Shown here: in pieces, positions 10,494 through 22,175 of the stretch
Position numbering within the stretch: position 1 is the stretch's first letter
Layout: the number at the start of each line of letters is the position of its first letter
Source of the DNA: Benincasa hispida
Lineage: Eukaryota; Streptophyta; Magnoliopsida; Cucurbitales; Cucurbitaceae
DNA: 64,000 nt
Direction of reading: 5' to 3'
Assembly: GCF_009727055.1 (NCBI RefSeq)
Contig: NC_052350.1
Location: 32,995,927 to 33,059,926 of the forward strand
Made by a program: the position numbers and the translations under genes
The notes under the pieces: generated by a model
Database searches by the model: none
What the model was told of the DNA's origin: nothing
Seen by the model: only the letters and a program-made list of their open reading frames with translations

Positions 10494-13400
10494 ACGTGAG
10501 ATCATAAAGTCTTTGAGGGGAATGTTCGGACAACCGTCTGCACAGCTTAGGCATGATGCTCTAAAACACATCTTCAATGCTCGTATGCAAGAAGAGGCAT
10601 CTATTTGAGAACATGTTCTCAACATGATGGTCCACTTTGACGTGGCAGAGATGAATGAGTCGAGCATCGATGAAGCCAGTTAAGTTAGCATCATACTAGA
10701 CTCTTTATCTGAAAGTTTCCTATATTTCCATAGCAATGTTGTTTTGAATAGAATTAACAACAACCTGACCACTCTACTCAATGAGCTACAAACCTTCCAG
10801 TCCTTTTTGAAAAGCAAGAAGCAGAAGTGTGAAGCAAATGTTGCTTCATTTTCTAAAAAGTTCCATAAAGGTTTTACCTCTGGAACTACGTTTGTACCTT
10901 CTTCCTCCAACACCAAAAAGTGGAAGAAGAAGAAGGGTGGAAAGGGGAAGGCTAACCTCGTAGTTGCTGCTCATAAAGGTAGACAATCCATCAAGGCTGA
11001 CAAAGAAAAATGTTTCCATTGCAACTAAGATGGTCATTGGAAAAGGAACTGCCTCAAATATTTGGCAGAAAAGAAGAATGCCAAAGAAGGTAAATATGAT
11101 TTGCTTGTATTGGAAACTCGTTTAGTGAAGAATGATGATTCTGCCTGGATTATTGACTCCGGGGCCACTAACCATGTTTGTTCTTCATTTCAGGTAATTA
11201 GTTCCTAGCGGCAACTAGATGCTGGTGAGATGACAATCCGAGTTGGAACTGGGCACATGGTCTCGGTTGTGGTAGTGGGAGGTCTCCAGTTGACTTTACA
11301 GAACAAATTTCTTGTTTTAAAAGATGTATATATAGTTCCTGATTTAAAAATGAACTTAGTTTCTGTAAAGTGTTTGCTTGAATAATGTTATAATATCAAC
11401 TTTCTTTCTAATAAAGCGTTTATTTCTAAGAATGATGTTGATATTTGTTCTGCAAAACTGGAAAATAATCTTTATATGCTAAGACCGTTAGCAACTAATG
11501 CCCTCCATAACACTGGGTTGTTTAAAACTACAGTAACTCAACATAAAAGACTTAAAATTTCTCCCAAGGAAAATGCCCAACTTTGGCACCTAAGACTAGG
11601 ACACATCAATCTCAATAGGATTGAGAGATTGGTGAAGAATGGACTTCTAAGCGAGTTAAAAGGAAATTCTTTACTTGTGTGTGAGTCATGTCTTGAAGGC
11701 AAGATGACTAAGAGACCTTTTACTAGAAAATATCACAAGGCCAAAGAACCTTTAGAGCTAATACATCCAGACCTCTATGGTCTGATGAATGTAAAAGCTA
11801 TGGAAGGTTATGAATATTTCATCACTTTTACTGATGATTATTCAAGATATGGGTACATTTCTTTAATGCAACATAAGTCTGAATCCTTTAAAAAGTTCAA
11901 AGAATTCAAGGTTGAAGTTATAAATGCATTAAATAGAACGATTAAAACATTTCAATTTGATCGAGGTGGAGAGTTTATGAATTTAACATTCCAGAACTAT
12001 ATGATAAATCATGGAATTGTATCCCAACTCTCAGCACCTGGTACACCTCAGTAAAATTGTGTATTAGAAAGGAGAAATTGAACCCTATTGGACATGGTTC
12101 GATCTATGATGAGTTACTCTTCCTTACCTGACTCGTTTTGGGGTTATGCAGTAGAGACTACAGCATACATCCTGAACTACGTTCCTTCCAAGAGTGTTGC
12201 CAGACACCTTTGAAGTTATGGAATGGTCGTAAAGCTAGTTTACATCATTTCAGAATATGGAGTTGCCCAGCACATGTGCTTGAGGCTAATCCTAAGAAAT
12301 TGGAACCACGTTCAAGATTGTGCCTATTTGTAGGCTACCCCAAAGGAACGAGAGGCGGTTACTTCTTTTATCCTAAAGAAAACAAAGTATTTGTATCGAC
12401 AAATGCTACTTTCCTTGAAGAATACCACATAAGAGATCACAGGCCTAGAAGTAAGATTGTGGTTAACGAGATTTCCAAAGAAACTACTGAATCTTCAACA
12501 AGAGTTGTTGAAAAACCTAGTATCTCAATAAGAGTTATTGAAGTAGGATCATCTAGTAGGCCAACTCCACCTCAAGTATTAAGGGAATCTCGATGTAATG
12601 GGAGGGTTGCAAACCCACCTATTTGATATATGGGTTTAACTGAAATCCTAGCTATGGTAGCTGATGGCAAAGTTGAGGATCCATTATATTACAAGAAAGC
12701 AATTGAGGATATTGACAAAGATGAATGAATCAAAGCGATGAATCTCAAAATGGAGTCTATATACTTCAATTTCGTATCGTATCTTGTGGATCCACCTGAT
12801 AGGGTTAAACCTATAGGTTGTAAATAGATCTACAAGAGGAAAGGAGGTGCTGATGGGAAGGTGCAAACCTTCAAGGCTAGACTGGTGGCAAAGGGTTATA
12901 CCAAGGTTGAGGGAGTTGACTATGAAGAGACTTTCACGCCTGTTGCCATGCTTAAGTCTATCCGGATCCTTCTATCCATTTCCTCATATTATGACTATGA
13001 TATTTGGAAAATGGATGTCAAGACTGCTTTTCTGAATGGCAATCTTGAGGAGACCATTTACATGGTGCATGCCGAGGTATTCATAACCTAAGGTCAAGAG
13101 CAAAAGGTTTACAAGCTTAATTAATCCATTTATGAACTGAAGCAAACTTCTTGATCATGGAACATAAGGTTTGATACTACGATCAAATCTTATGGTTTTG
13201 ATCAAAACGTTGATAAGCCTTGTGTATACAAGAAGATCATCAACAGTTCAGTAGTTTTTCTAGTATTATATGTAGATGATATCCTACTCATTGGAAATGA
13301 CGTAGGTTTACTGACTGCAGTTAAGAACTGGCTAGTGACCCAATTCCAAATGAAAGATTTGGGAGAGGTTCAGTTTGTTCTGGGTATTCAGATCTTTAGA

Positions 13401-14235
13401 GATCGAAAGAACAAAATGCTAGCTCTGTCTCAGATATCGTATATTAACCAGATGCTTGTCAAATATTCGATGCAGAACTCCAAGACGGGGCTTATTTCCT
13501 TTCAGGCACGAAGTTACATTGTCTAAGGAATAGTGTCCTAAGACATCTCAAGAGGTTGAGGAGATGAGACGGATCCCCTATGCATCTACTGTGAGCAGCT
13601 TGATGTATGTGATTTTATGTACTAGACCTAACATCTGCTATGCAGTGGGAATAGTCAGTAGATATCAATCTAATCCAGGATTAGATCATTGGACCATCAT
13701 TAAAAACATGCTCAAGTATCTACAGAGAACGAGGGACTACATCCTTTTGTATGATTCTAAGGATTTGATTCTTACAGGATACACGAACTCTGATTTTTAG
13801 ACTGATAAGGATTCTAGAAAATCCTCATCAAGATTAGCGTTCACCCTTAATAGAGGGACGGTAGTATGCAAAAGCACCAAGCAAGGGTGCATCGCTGACT
13901 CCACCATGGAGGCTAAGTATGTAGCGTCTTGTAAAGCTACTAAGCAAGCCGTTTGGCTCAGAAAATTCTTAACTGATCTAAAAGTTGTTCCAGACATGTC
14001 AAAGCCCATCACACTTTATTGTGATAGTAGTGGTGATATGACTAATTACCGAGAGCCTAGGAGTCACAAGCGCGACAAGCATATAGAGCGGAAGTATCAT
14101 CTCATCCGAAAGATTGTGCATCGAGGGGACGTGATTATCATGTAGATAGCTTCGGAGCACAACGTTGTTGATCCGCTTACAAAGGTCCTCACGACTATAG
14201 TATTTGAGGATCATCTGCAGAGTATGGGTCTATGA
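10494..14235 (+). pseudogene. Ty1/copia gag-pol pseudogene, copy 1
   Basis: Domains appear in order but are broken by stops and frameshifts. Gag is FGQPSAQLRHDALKHI to LTTLLNELQTFQSFLK. The zinc knuckle is CFHCN-stop-DGHWKRNC, with an in-frame TAA at 11026. Protease has WIIDSGATNHVCSS. GAG-pre-integrase has LWHLRLGHINLNRIERL and CESCLEGKMTKRPF. The integrase core has FTDDYSRYGY and FDRGGEF and is open from 11476 to 12054. The reverse transcriptase has KARLVAKGYTK, WKMDVKTAFLNG and the intact catalytic YVDDILLIGND near 13270. RNase H has EAKYVASCKATKQAVWL. The protein ends near 14235 (LQSMGL-stop). The first part of gag is missing at the adapter join. The reading frames cannot produce a functional polyprotein as assembled. 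Confidence 0.88.
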
Positions 14236-14366
14236 GACAGGCCACATCTAGACTAGGGCAATTGGGAGATTTGTACAAGGCACGTGTTATGCCCTAGTTT
14301 ATTATTTGTGTACTTTGTTTTTAGACTATATTGTACACCCTAATAGTTTTAGGTCAAGTAGGAGAT

Positions 14367-14633
14367 TGTTGGGGTTGATGCCCTAAATCTCGTAGGGTTC
14401 TATAGTTTGTAAACATTATTGAACAAACTCATTGTGTACTTAATAAAATATATGATATTTTATTCATTGTCTATAAAATATATGATATTTTAGTTGCATT
14501 AACCACAAACCAATAAACTAACATCCAAGGTTATCTTTGTAACTTGAACATGTATGTAGAGACATACGGTTGAATCTTGTTTAAGTGATAACCTAAATGG
14601 TCTGTAGTAGATGGATAAGGTTGGGTACCTTAT
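14367..14633 (+). mobile_element. Family-A copia LTR, 3' LTR of copy 1, truncated
   Basis: The LTR starts TGTTGGGGTTGATGCCCTAA directly after the purine tract. It follows the other family-A LTRs (gatatttta, aaccacaaaccaataaacta, gtgataacctaaatggtctgtag) until about 14633, where it is interrupted by the Ty3-type LTR. Confidence 0.85.
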
Positions 14634-15287
14634 TGATAAAAGGCAGAAATGCACATTATTACAGCGCAAAGATGTAAAACAATGTAGGTATGTTATTGTA
14701 AAATTATGCAAAATCGTGTCCAAAGACATTAAGTTGAGAATATTGCAATCGCATGCACCCATTGCATTAAAGCAGCTAATTTACTTATTTTGTGCAGGAA
14801 AATGCATTGGTGCAAAGCAAATTGCGATCCAAGGAATTCGACACTCGAGCGCATTAGAAGATTGCGACCGCAAAGTCATGTGATCGTATGCGCTCGCGAA
14901 AATTTGCTCAAGAAGGTGGCCGCATAAAGACGGTGCATCAAGGTGAAAGCATAATAAATCATGATGGGATGGAAAGCTGACGACGGTCGAATCCGAATTT
15001 AGTTGACAAGCCGTTAACGACACACTATAGCAAGTACATTTAACTTTTCGATGACCATTAATCGGCGCATCAGACAGAGATTTAATGACCTCCCATCATT
15101 TCAATCATTTGAGAGAAAAGCTTCTTCACCTTAAGCTCTATAAATACCAAAGGCCACCTTCGTTAAAGGAGTTCATTCGGAAATAGTGGGAGTTCAAAAT
15201 ATATATAGTTTGCCATATATACAGAAGATAGAATATACAATTAGTTAGCCGTTAGTCTGTAGTTGTTCATATACTTAGAGACTATGG

Positions 15288-15325
15288 CTGTCTCTTATAC
15301 ACATCTAGATGTGTATAAGAGACAG
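15288..15325. other. Residual Nextera mate-pair junction adapter, second copy
   Basis: This is the same perfect 38-bp Tn5 mosaic-end palindrome as at 10456. It lies inside the Ty3-type LTR and immediately precedes a 105-bp segment that is repeated exactly at 15667. Confidence 0.97.
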
Positions 15326-15430
15326 GCATAAGCAAGAGATAGAGACTTAGAGATAAGTTCTGTTTGCTATTATGCATCGCATGCACCCTAGAAATAGGAT
15401 ATGATAGTATGCGGTCACCTTGTGTATGTA
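15326..15430 (+). repeat. 105-bp exact duplicate of 15667-15771, bracketed by adapters
   Basis: The segment from gcataagcaagagatag to cttgtgtatgta is identical base for base to 15667-15771. It is bounded on both sides by mate-pair junction adapters, so it is most simply a read fragment stitched into the contig. Confidence 0.9.
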
Positions 15431-15468
15431 CTGTCTCTTATACACATCTAGATGTGTATAAGAGACAG
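15431..15468. other. Residual Nextera mate-pair junction adapter, third copy
   Basis: Another perfect 38-bp mosaic-end palindrome. It closes the right side of the duplicated 105-bp segment. Confidence 0.97.
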
Positions 15469-16268
15469 CCCTTCACATTTCGCATGAGTAGCTAAATTTA
15501 TGAATGGGTTGAGAAGCACTTAGCTAGCATGACCTAAGATCTTCATTTTATGTGAATGTATGAGTCCTTCATTCTTTAGAGATACTTGAGAGAGAAGTCT
15601 AAAGAAAGAACCTAGACTTGAGAGAGTCAGGTTAGAATCTAGGCTTGAGAGAGTCAGATTAGAACTGCATAAGCAAGAGATAGAGACTTAGAGATAAGTT
15701 CTGTTTGCTATTATGCATCGCATGCACCCTAGAAATAGGATATGATAGTATGCGGTCACCTTGTGTATGTATGTGTCATTCATCATCGCATAGACAAGAA
15801 TAGAGACTTAGACATAAGTCCTGTCAACATTATCGTATACATCGCATGCGTCCTAGAATTAGGAACTATGGCATTTGCATTGAGAGATGACATGTTGTTG
15901 TGTGTGTGTAGCATGATCGCCTAACTTGAACGCAATCTTAGGAAGTGTTAGCTAAATCCCTTCTCAACCCATTCCCCGCATACTCATTGTAACTTTCACT
16001 GTCATCAACTCTTTACTCAATTCTACCGCATAGGATATTTACTTAAAAACAACACATCAACCAACTTATTTGTTTTTGTCACCGCAAAGGAATCAAAATT
16101 TACCAACACATAGTATCTCAATAGTCCCTGTGTTCGACCCTAAACTTACCAGGAAACCTAGTAAAATTTATACTTGGGTTTTACTAGGAAAACTTGCATG
16201 TGCAATGCATAAACCATCATCACAGTTATATAACATTATTTCATCACATTTACAATGCATCAAGTTTT

Positions 16269-16286
16269 TGGCGTCGTTGCCAGGGA
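16269..16286 (+). promoter_or_regulatory. Primer-binding site complementary to tRNA-Asp
   Basis: TGGCGTCGTTGCCAGGGA differs at two positions from TGGCGCCGTTGCCGGGGA, the tRNA-Asp-derived primer site used by Athila/Tat-type Ty3 elements. It starts six bases after the LTR end CA. It would prime minus-strand DNA synthesis in an active element. Confidence 0.85.
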
Positions 16287-16390
16287 CTACTGTAGTACAT
16301 ATTGCGCTAACAGTAACTTTTTTATTTTCTTTGCAGCTTTCCATCTCTGTACACTGCCTCTCCTTTGGTAAGGAAAAAAGCGGGCATCGT

Positions 16391-16519
16391 ATGAGTGAAG
16401 GACAAGTTCCTGAGCCTAACTACAACCCAGAGATTCAAAGAGTGTTCAGAAGAAGAAAAATAAACAACCACCGACAAGCTGCAGTGGGTTCAACCACGGA
16501 GAAACTGACCATTACCTAG
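16391..16519 (+). pseudogene. Start of Ty3 (Athila/Tat-type) gag, truncated
   Basis: About 100 bp after the primer site an ATG opens MSEGQVPEPNYNPEIQ, then VFRRRK, and stops after 42 codons. The position after LTR and primer site and the acidic-then-arginine-rich start fit the beginning of gag in this lineage. Nothing of protease or polymerase follows. From about 16530 the sequence changes to another element in the opposite orientation. Confidence 0.65.
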
Positions 16520-16529
16520 GAAAAGGAAA

Positions 16530-17883
16530 ACATTTGAAAACAGTGAGTTGGTTGCCCAGTGAGTGACTCATAGAAATATAGTTCTTCTCAAGCCTTTCAT
16601 ATGCATTATTGTAAACAAATAAACATGCTGGAAATAATCTCAAACAACTTACATAGTATCATACATTAATCATAGCGTCATAATGATCATACTGTCAAAC
16701 CTTAGTTGAGAACGAGCATTCGTAGCTGAAGCTCCCAACGTCCAATCATGGCTGTGAGACCCATACTTCGGTCCCATTATAAAGACTGTGGCCAGGAGAC
16801 CCATACTTCGGCCTCTCATATAGAACTACCTACGTGCATGTGTAGTATACTAAGTACCGTCAACATCTTAGGTATTTCCTTGGACGTTGGTGTATACTAA
16901 GTACCGTCAACATCTTAGGTACTTCCTTGGAGTATACTAAGTACCGTCAACATTCTATATCTTCGGTATTCGGTTTATTAGAATCGTAATGTTAATAGAA
17001 AATTTGAGTATCATAAGCTTTAGGCATCTAGCTTTCGCCATAAGAGCATTATTACAATTCAACATGCATGCTTCACGAATTATAAGCATGTAGTTTGCAA
17101 TACTCTTTAATTCAATCTTAACATGCACTAGAATTAGTAAAACTCATTTAAATAACTAAAAACATCATGCTTAAGAAATGCCATGAACCCTTTAACACAT
17201 AAGTATAAACTTTAGTTGCTTGGAAAACCCATGCATGCTAGCATGAAATTCATTTGGAACGCATGTTCCTTTTATATACAAATTTTTGAAAACATTTAGT
17301 CACTCACGGATCTTTAGGCTTAATTTTTTCCTAAGCTTGGTAGGCCTCTCCAATGGCGTAGTTGCCTACACATAAAAGAATAAGTGTTTAGTTGTCACTT
17401 TAGTCTCCCTTTTGAGACTACTCTTTTAACCAAGCTCATACTTAGCAAGAGGTTGTCTATTCGTCCAAAATTTCAAGATTCAATTTCTAACATCAATAAC
17501 TTGAAACCTAGAATTCATTTTAAGAAAGTTCCTTTTCCAAACATGCTCAGAATTTTGCTAACAACATGACCTCAAAGTTTCAGCATAAAACTCCTTATGG
17601 TTTAACCTAGGCCTTCAAATCTCTCCCGAAAGCCCTAAACCGTAACTCCCTACTTGAACAAAGATTCTAGGTTTAACATCCCAAAATATGTAACTCGAAC
17701 CCCAGATCTTATCTTGCAAAAGTTCCTTCTACAAACTTACTTGAAATGGTATTAACAATAATACCTTAAAATTTTAGCTTCAAAATCTACGTGGTTCGGT
17801 CTAGATCTATGATTCTTCGTCGAGTGCCCAGAAACGCCTGAAAACAAACCTTCGACTCTTCCTTCCTTCTTCGACCCTCTTTC
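16530..17883 (-). mobile_element. Antisense Ty3/gypsy-type LTR fragment with short tandem repeats
   Basis: The segment gagacccatacttcgg recurs near 16758 and 16798, and a 40-47 bp unit starting gtatactaagtaccgtcaac begins at 16845, 16892 and 16932. The block around cactcacggatctttaggc and aggcctctccaatggcgtagttgcc has the look of the 3' half of a gypsy LTR read backwards. Neither end is intact. I assign it to Ty3 type from overall character, with moderate confidence. Confidence 0.5.
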
Positions 17884-19747
17884 CTGTAGTTTGTAAACAT
17901 TTGTATGAACAAAGTCTTTATGATGTAATAATATGAGATATTTTATTCACTACAGTCTATGAAATATGAGTTATTTTAGTTGCATTAACCATAAACTAGT
18001 AAACTAAGATCCCTAGTCGTCGTTGTAACTTAAGTATGTATGTGGAGACATACAAGTGGATCGTATTTTAAGTGATAACCTAAATGGTCTGTAGTATATG
18101 GATAAAAGAGGGAAACCTTATCCTGGTGACACTACGAGTGTGGCCCGCTTTGTAGATGTTACAAGTGTTGTAAAGTGCTACAAATGGTCTGATCTTGACC
18201 ATTCAGGTATTGGACATGCAAACGGGGATGCTCTATATAAAGAAGTTTGTATAAGACCGGACCACGAAATGTTTAGTCTTGTTATATAACGCCGTTCATG
18301 ATAGCGACTTTTATTTCACTAGGATGACCATAGGTAACATGACCTTAATCCTGACTGAGTTATGAACTCCTGCCTATGAAAGCAGTCCTTTGATTTGCAT
18401 GGGTGCTAGTTGCCATATTGCCAACTCAAACCTACCACTTTGGGGTTTCGTCTGATTAGGAAGCTAAGAACTTAGCTACACAAGATGGAATTCACTTCTT
18501 CCCCGAAGCAGAGATAAGTAGATTAATTGCTCCTTTAAGGGTTAATTCCGGGACTTGAACAATGTGGCACCACACCTTCTCTTGGCCCGAGAAGGGTTCA
18601 TTCATAGTAGGACTATGACATATTGTTCATTAGAGGAATCAGTTGTACTTAAAGAGTTAGACGTAACTACAGGGGTAAAATAGTAAATTGGCCCAGTTGT
18701 ACTTACCAGCTATTTGTGAAAGCTCATTGTATTGTTGATTGGTTATATCCGATGGACACAGAAGTATATCTGTAGTGTGAAGAATGCAGCTATCAGTCTT
18801 TAGTGCAGTGCCCGACAGTTAACGGATGGTGGATATTGTGATTAAAGAGTTTAGTCAGTTATTCACGTACCGTTGGAGCTTCAAGCTACAAGTTCATAAG
18901 GTCCCCTTGGTAGCTCAATGGATTAATGTTGAAAATCAGTTTTTGGGTTAGTTTGAAGTATTCAAATTAACAAGAAGGAATTTGATTATATATGATATTG
19001 CATGAGATGTGATATTAAAACTATAAGTTATAAATATAATATGATAAATTAGTTATTATATTTATTTATAACAAAATAATTATGAGGTAATTGTTGTGAG
19101 TTATCTTTTTCTCTATAACCGATTTAATGGGAAGTTATAATCAATTTTGATAGCTAATGGATAAAATGAAAAGATGTTTTCATTTTTTCATAATCGATCG
19201 CACATAAAGTAAAGGATATACAATAACCTTGAGAGAGTAAATGATCAAGCATCGAGTTTGCTAGACGATAGCTCATCGCTACTCAACGATCGAGTATCCA
19301 AGTCTATACGATAGACTTTCTCATTCTCGCACATACTAGATCGTTTACTCGATCGTATAATTCTTCCTTCCCTCTACCAAATCCATACAGGGCCTACACC
19401 TCCTCGATTCTCACGCTGAGAATACCAAGGTAGCTTGTTGGTAGTGTCGAGTTTATTGTTCGAGGGTCGAGGATCGAGTGTTACTCGATTGTGTTCGAGG
19501 ATTTTCCAAAGGCGTGTTGTGTTCATCCTGTTGATCGTCTTGCTGGTGTTAATCGAGGAAATACAAGAAGAAAGGTTCGTCAAAAGTATGGTTCACTTGA
19601 TCCCTTTGTTTATAATCCTTGAAGCATGCTGTAATTTACTTGATGCATAACTATTTTGTGTTCGATTGTAAATGTTATTGTTCATTCACAATGGGATTTG
19701 GAACGATCTGCTTCCGCTCATTGGTTCTTTTGTTTAAGAGTCCTCCA
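17884..19747 (+). mobile_element. Family-A copia LTR (5' LTR of copy 2), lacking its first ~45 bp
   Basis: The sequence joins family A at tgtagtttgtaaacat and continues to ...agagtcctcca (CA at 19746-19747), two bases before a primer-binding site. A TATA-like box (ctctatataaag) lies near 18231. A CGATCG-rich block at about 19190-19360 lies in the downstream third. The LTR in this family is therefore long, about 1.9 kb. Confidence 0.85.
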
Positions 19748-19749
19748 AT

Positions 19750-19762
19750 TGGTATCAGAGCC
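19750..19762 (+). promoter_or_regulatory. Copia primer-binding site (initiator-Met tRNA)
   Basis: TGGTATCAGAGCC lies two bases after the LTR end. It is the standard plant Ty1/copia primer site complementary to initiator methionine tRNA. Confidence 0.93.
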
Positions 19763-20074
19763 AAGTTATTCTAATATTCTAAATTCCATTGATGTATTGA
19801 ATTACATTTGAAGACTTGGTGGGTTTTTTGTTTCTACAGTGCGTTTAAGTATAGATGTAGTTATGGATGTGAATTGATGGATGTTTCGGGATGATTGCCT
19901 CTGGTTTTAAAGCTTTCTTTACTTTTCAAGATAATTTGTAAAGGGCACTTTTGTTTTTGGGCATAATGACTTCGATATTGAGTCTGTATTCAAAGTGTTT
20001 CTGTAAGAGTCGTTCGTGATGAAGCTTCAATGCATGGAGATGTCGTTCTCGTCGAGGAAGAAGACCAAAGGTAT

Positions 20075-22175
20075 TGAAGGATCTCATATCGAGAGTCCCA
20101 TGAGCGGGCTTAGATCGCTCCGATTTCACAGTGACTGAAACACAAACGACATACATTCCAAACATACAGTTATGAATATAAAACTTATTATCGGCATGCT
20201 CAAAATACAAAAAATAACAAGGAAAAAGGTTCATACCAAATGAAGACTGTCTTCTTATGTCTAAACCCTCAGCAGCGGAAAACCTTCAACCGATCTACCG
20301 ACACCCGGCGAGTCTATCGACTACAACAACACGATCCGAACGTACACAAACAATGTCACGGGGACAACACCACCGCAAGAGAAACCCGGGTATCCTCGGC
20401 ATCAAAAACCCAAAGAGTGGGCTCTGGTAAGTTTGGTAGAGGATGGAGGAGAAGACTTCGTGTAAACGATAAGCAAGTGGGAGATAAACTCTGCTATCGT
20501 ATAGCGGAAATGCTTATCGTATAGTAGAGCTACACGATCGTTTAGGAAAGATGTATACGATCGTTTAGAGAACGTGTGAAGTAGACGATCCTTTAGACGA
20601 ACGAGCGTCTATCGTATAGGCTCTCGCAATCGCTCTTTCATGGATTCTTTTGGGTGTGGGCTCCGAATGCACGAATGAATGAATAAAATGAAAACTATTT
20701 TCACTACTTTAACCCATCGGTTACCATAACCTTCGCAGCCCCACTTCCCACGTCCGAATGTGGATCAATCGGTTAATTATCAAATAATTAATCAATTAAT
20801 TTAATTAATAAATATAATCATATTATATTTATATCCTATAGTTTGATATCATTTATCTACTATAGTATTTTCTCCTCTACTTGATATAAATAATATTTAT
20901 ATCTAATTTCCTCCAAAAATAATGNNNNNNNNNNNNNNNNNNNNNNNNNNNNNNNNNNNNNNNNNNNNNNNNNNNNNNNNNNNNNNNNNNNNNNNNNNNN
21001 NNNNNNNNNNNNNNNNNNNNNNNNNNNNNNNNNNNNNNNNNNNNNNNNNNNNNNNNNNNNNNNNNNNNNNNNNNNNNNNNNNNNNNNNNNNNNNNNNNNN
21101 NNNNNNNNNNNNNNNNNNNNNNNNNNNNNNNNNNNNNNNNNNNNNNNNNNNNNNNNNNNNNNNNNNNNNNNNNNNNNNNNNNNNNNNNNNNNNNNNNNNN
21201 NNNNNNNNNNNNNNNNNNNNNNNNNNNNNNNNNNNNNNNNNNNNNNNNNNNNNNNNNNNNNNNNNNNNNNNNNNNNNNNNNNNNNNNNNNNNNNNNNNNN
21301 NNNNNNNNNNNNNNNNNNNNNNNNNNNNNNNNNNNNNNNNNNNNNNNNNNNNNNNNNNNNNNNNNNNNNNNNNNNNNNNNNNNNNNNNNNNNNNNNNNNN
21401 NNNNNNNNNNNNNNNNNNNNNNNNNNNNNNNNNNNNNNNNNNNNNNNNNNNNNNNNNNNNNNNNNNNNNNNNNNNNNNNNNNNNNNNNNNNNNNNNNNNN
21501 NNNNNNNNNNNNNNNNNNNNNNNNNNNNNNNNNNNNNNNNNNNNNNNNNNNNNNNNNNNNNNNNNNNNNNNNNNNNNNNNNNNNNNNNNNNNNNNNNNNN
21601 NNNNNNNNNNNNNNNNNNNNNNNNNNNNNNNNNNNNNNNNNNNNNNNNNNNNNNNNNNNNNNNNNNNNNNNNNNNNNNNNNNNNNNNNNNNNNNNNNNNN
21701 NNNNNNNNNNNNNNNNNNNNNNNNCCTCAATGGTAGGAGTTCTCAACTCACTCAGGATTGAGATCATGTTACCTATGGTCATCCTAGTGAAGTGAAGTCT
21801 CTGTCATGAACGGTGTTATATAACGAGACATTAACACTTCGTGGTCAGGTCTTATACAAACTCTTTGTATAGGATGCCCCCGTTCGCATGTCCCCAACAC
21901 GAATGATCAGGATCAGACCATCTGTGGCAAGTCACAATACTTGTGACCATTCCATAAAGCGGGTCGCGTCCGTACCGTTACCAGGATAAGGTTTCCCTCC
22001 TATATCCATATACTACAGACCACTTTGGTTATCACTCAAGACATGATCCACTTGTATGTCAGCTCATACATGCTTGAGTCACATACAGATAAATATCATA
22101 TATTAACAATCACAGGTGTTCGTATCTACTATTTACAAACTACAGGACATGAGACTTTAGGCATCAACCCCAATA
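20075..22175 (-). mobile_element. Antisense family-A copia LTR with an 800-base gap
   Basis: On the plus strand it begins TGAAGGATCTC and ends ...GGCATCAACCCCAATA, the reverse of TATTGGGGTTGATGCC. The body contains the reverse of the family-A TATA block (tatacaaactctttgtatag) and a CGATCG-rich block at 20460-20640. The outermost bases flanking it, ggtat and ggtcg, share only three of five positions, so a target duplication is doubtful. The interior is missing at 20925-21724. Confidence 0.75.
20925..21724. other. Assembly gap (800 N)
   Basis: A run of exactly 800 N inside the antisense LTR. The round size suggests an estimated scaffold gap. Reading frames across it are meaningless. Confidence 0.99.

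Larger units (their letters stand above)
9560..14366 (+). mobile_element. Ty1/copia element, copy 1, internal region
   Basis: A non-coding leader from about 9560 aligns by eye with the leader of the second copy (about 22830-23690). It is followed by a decayed gag-pol (10494-14235) and a short 3' untranslated region ending in a purine tract (aagtaggagatt) just before the 3' LTR at 14367. The order gag, protease, integrase, reverse transcriptase, RNase H identifies Ty1/copia. The join at 10456-10493 is artificial (library adapter), and about 0.7 kb of leader and gag start that copy 2 has is absent there. No intact 5' LTR in the same orientation lies immediately upstream. Confidence 0.85.
14634..16262 (+). 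mobile_element. 5' LTR of an Athila/Tat-type Ty3 retrotransposon
   Basis: The LTR runs from TGATAAAAGGC to ...GCATCA and is followed three bases later by a tRNA-Asp-like primer site. A TATA-like box (ctctataaatacc) lies near 15134. Internally there are partially repeated blocks with gagacttagaga-taag and atgcatcgcatgcaccctag at about 15326, 15667 and, diverged, 15785. The LTR is inserted in the 3' LTR of copia copy 1. Two library adapters lie inside it, so its length of about 1.63 kb includes artefact sequence. Confidence 0.78.

Noticed and set aside
20877..21782. Reading frames of about 280-300 codons on both strands
   Set aside because: They consist almost entirely of the 800-N gap.
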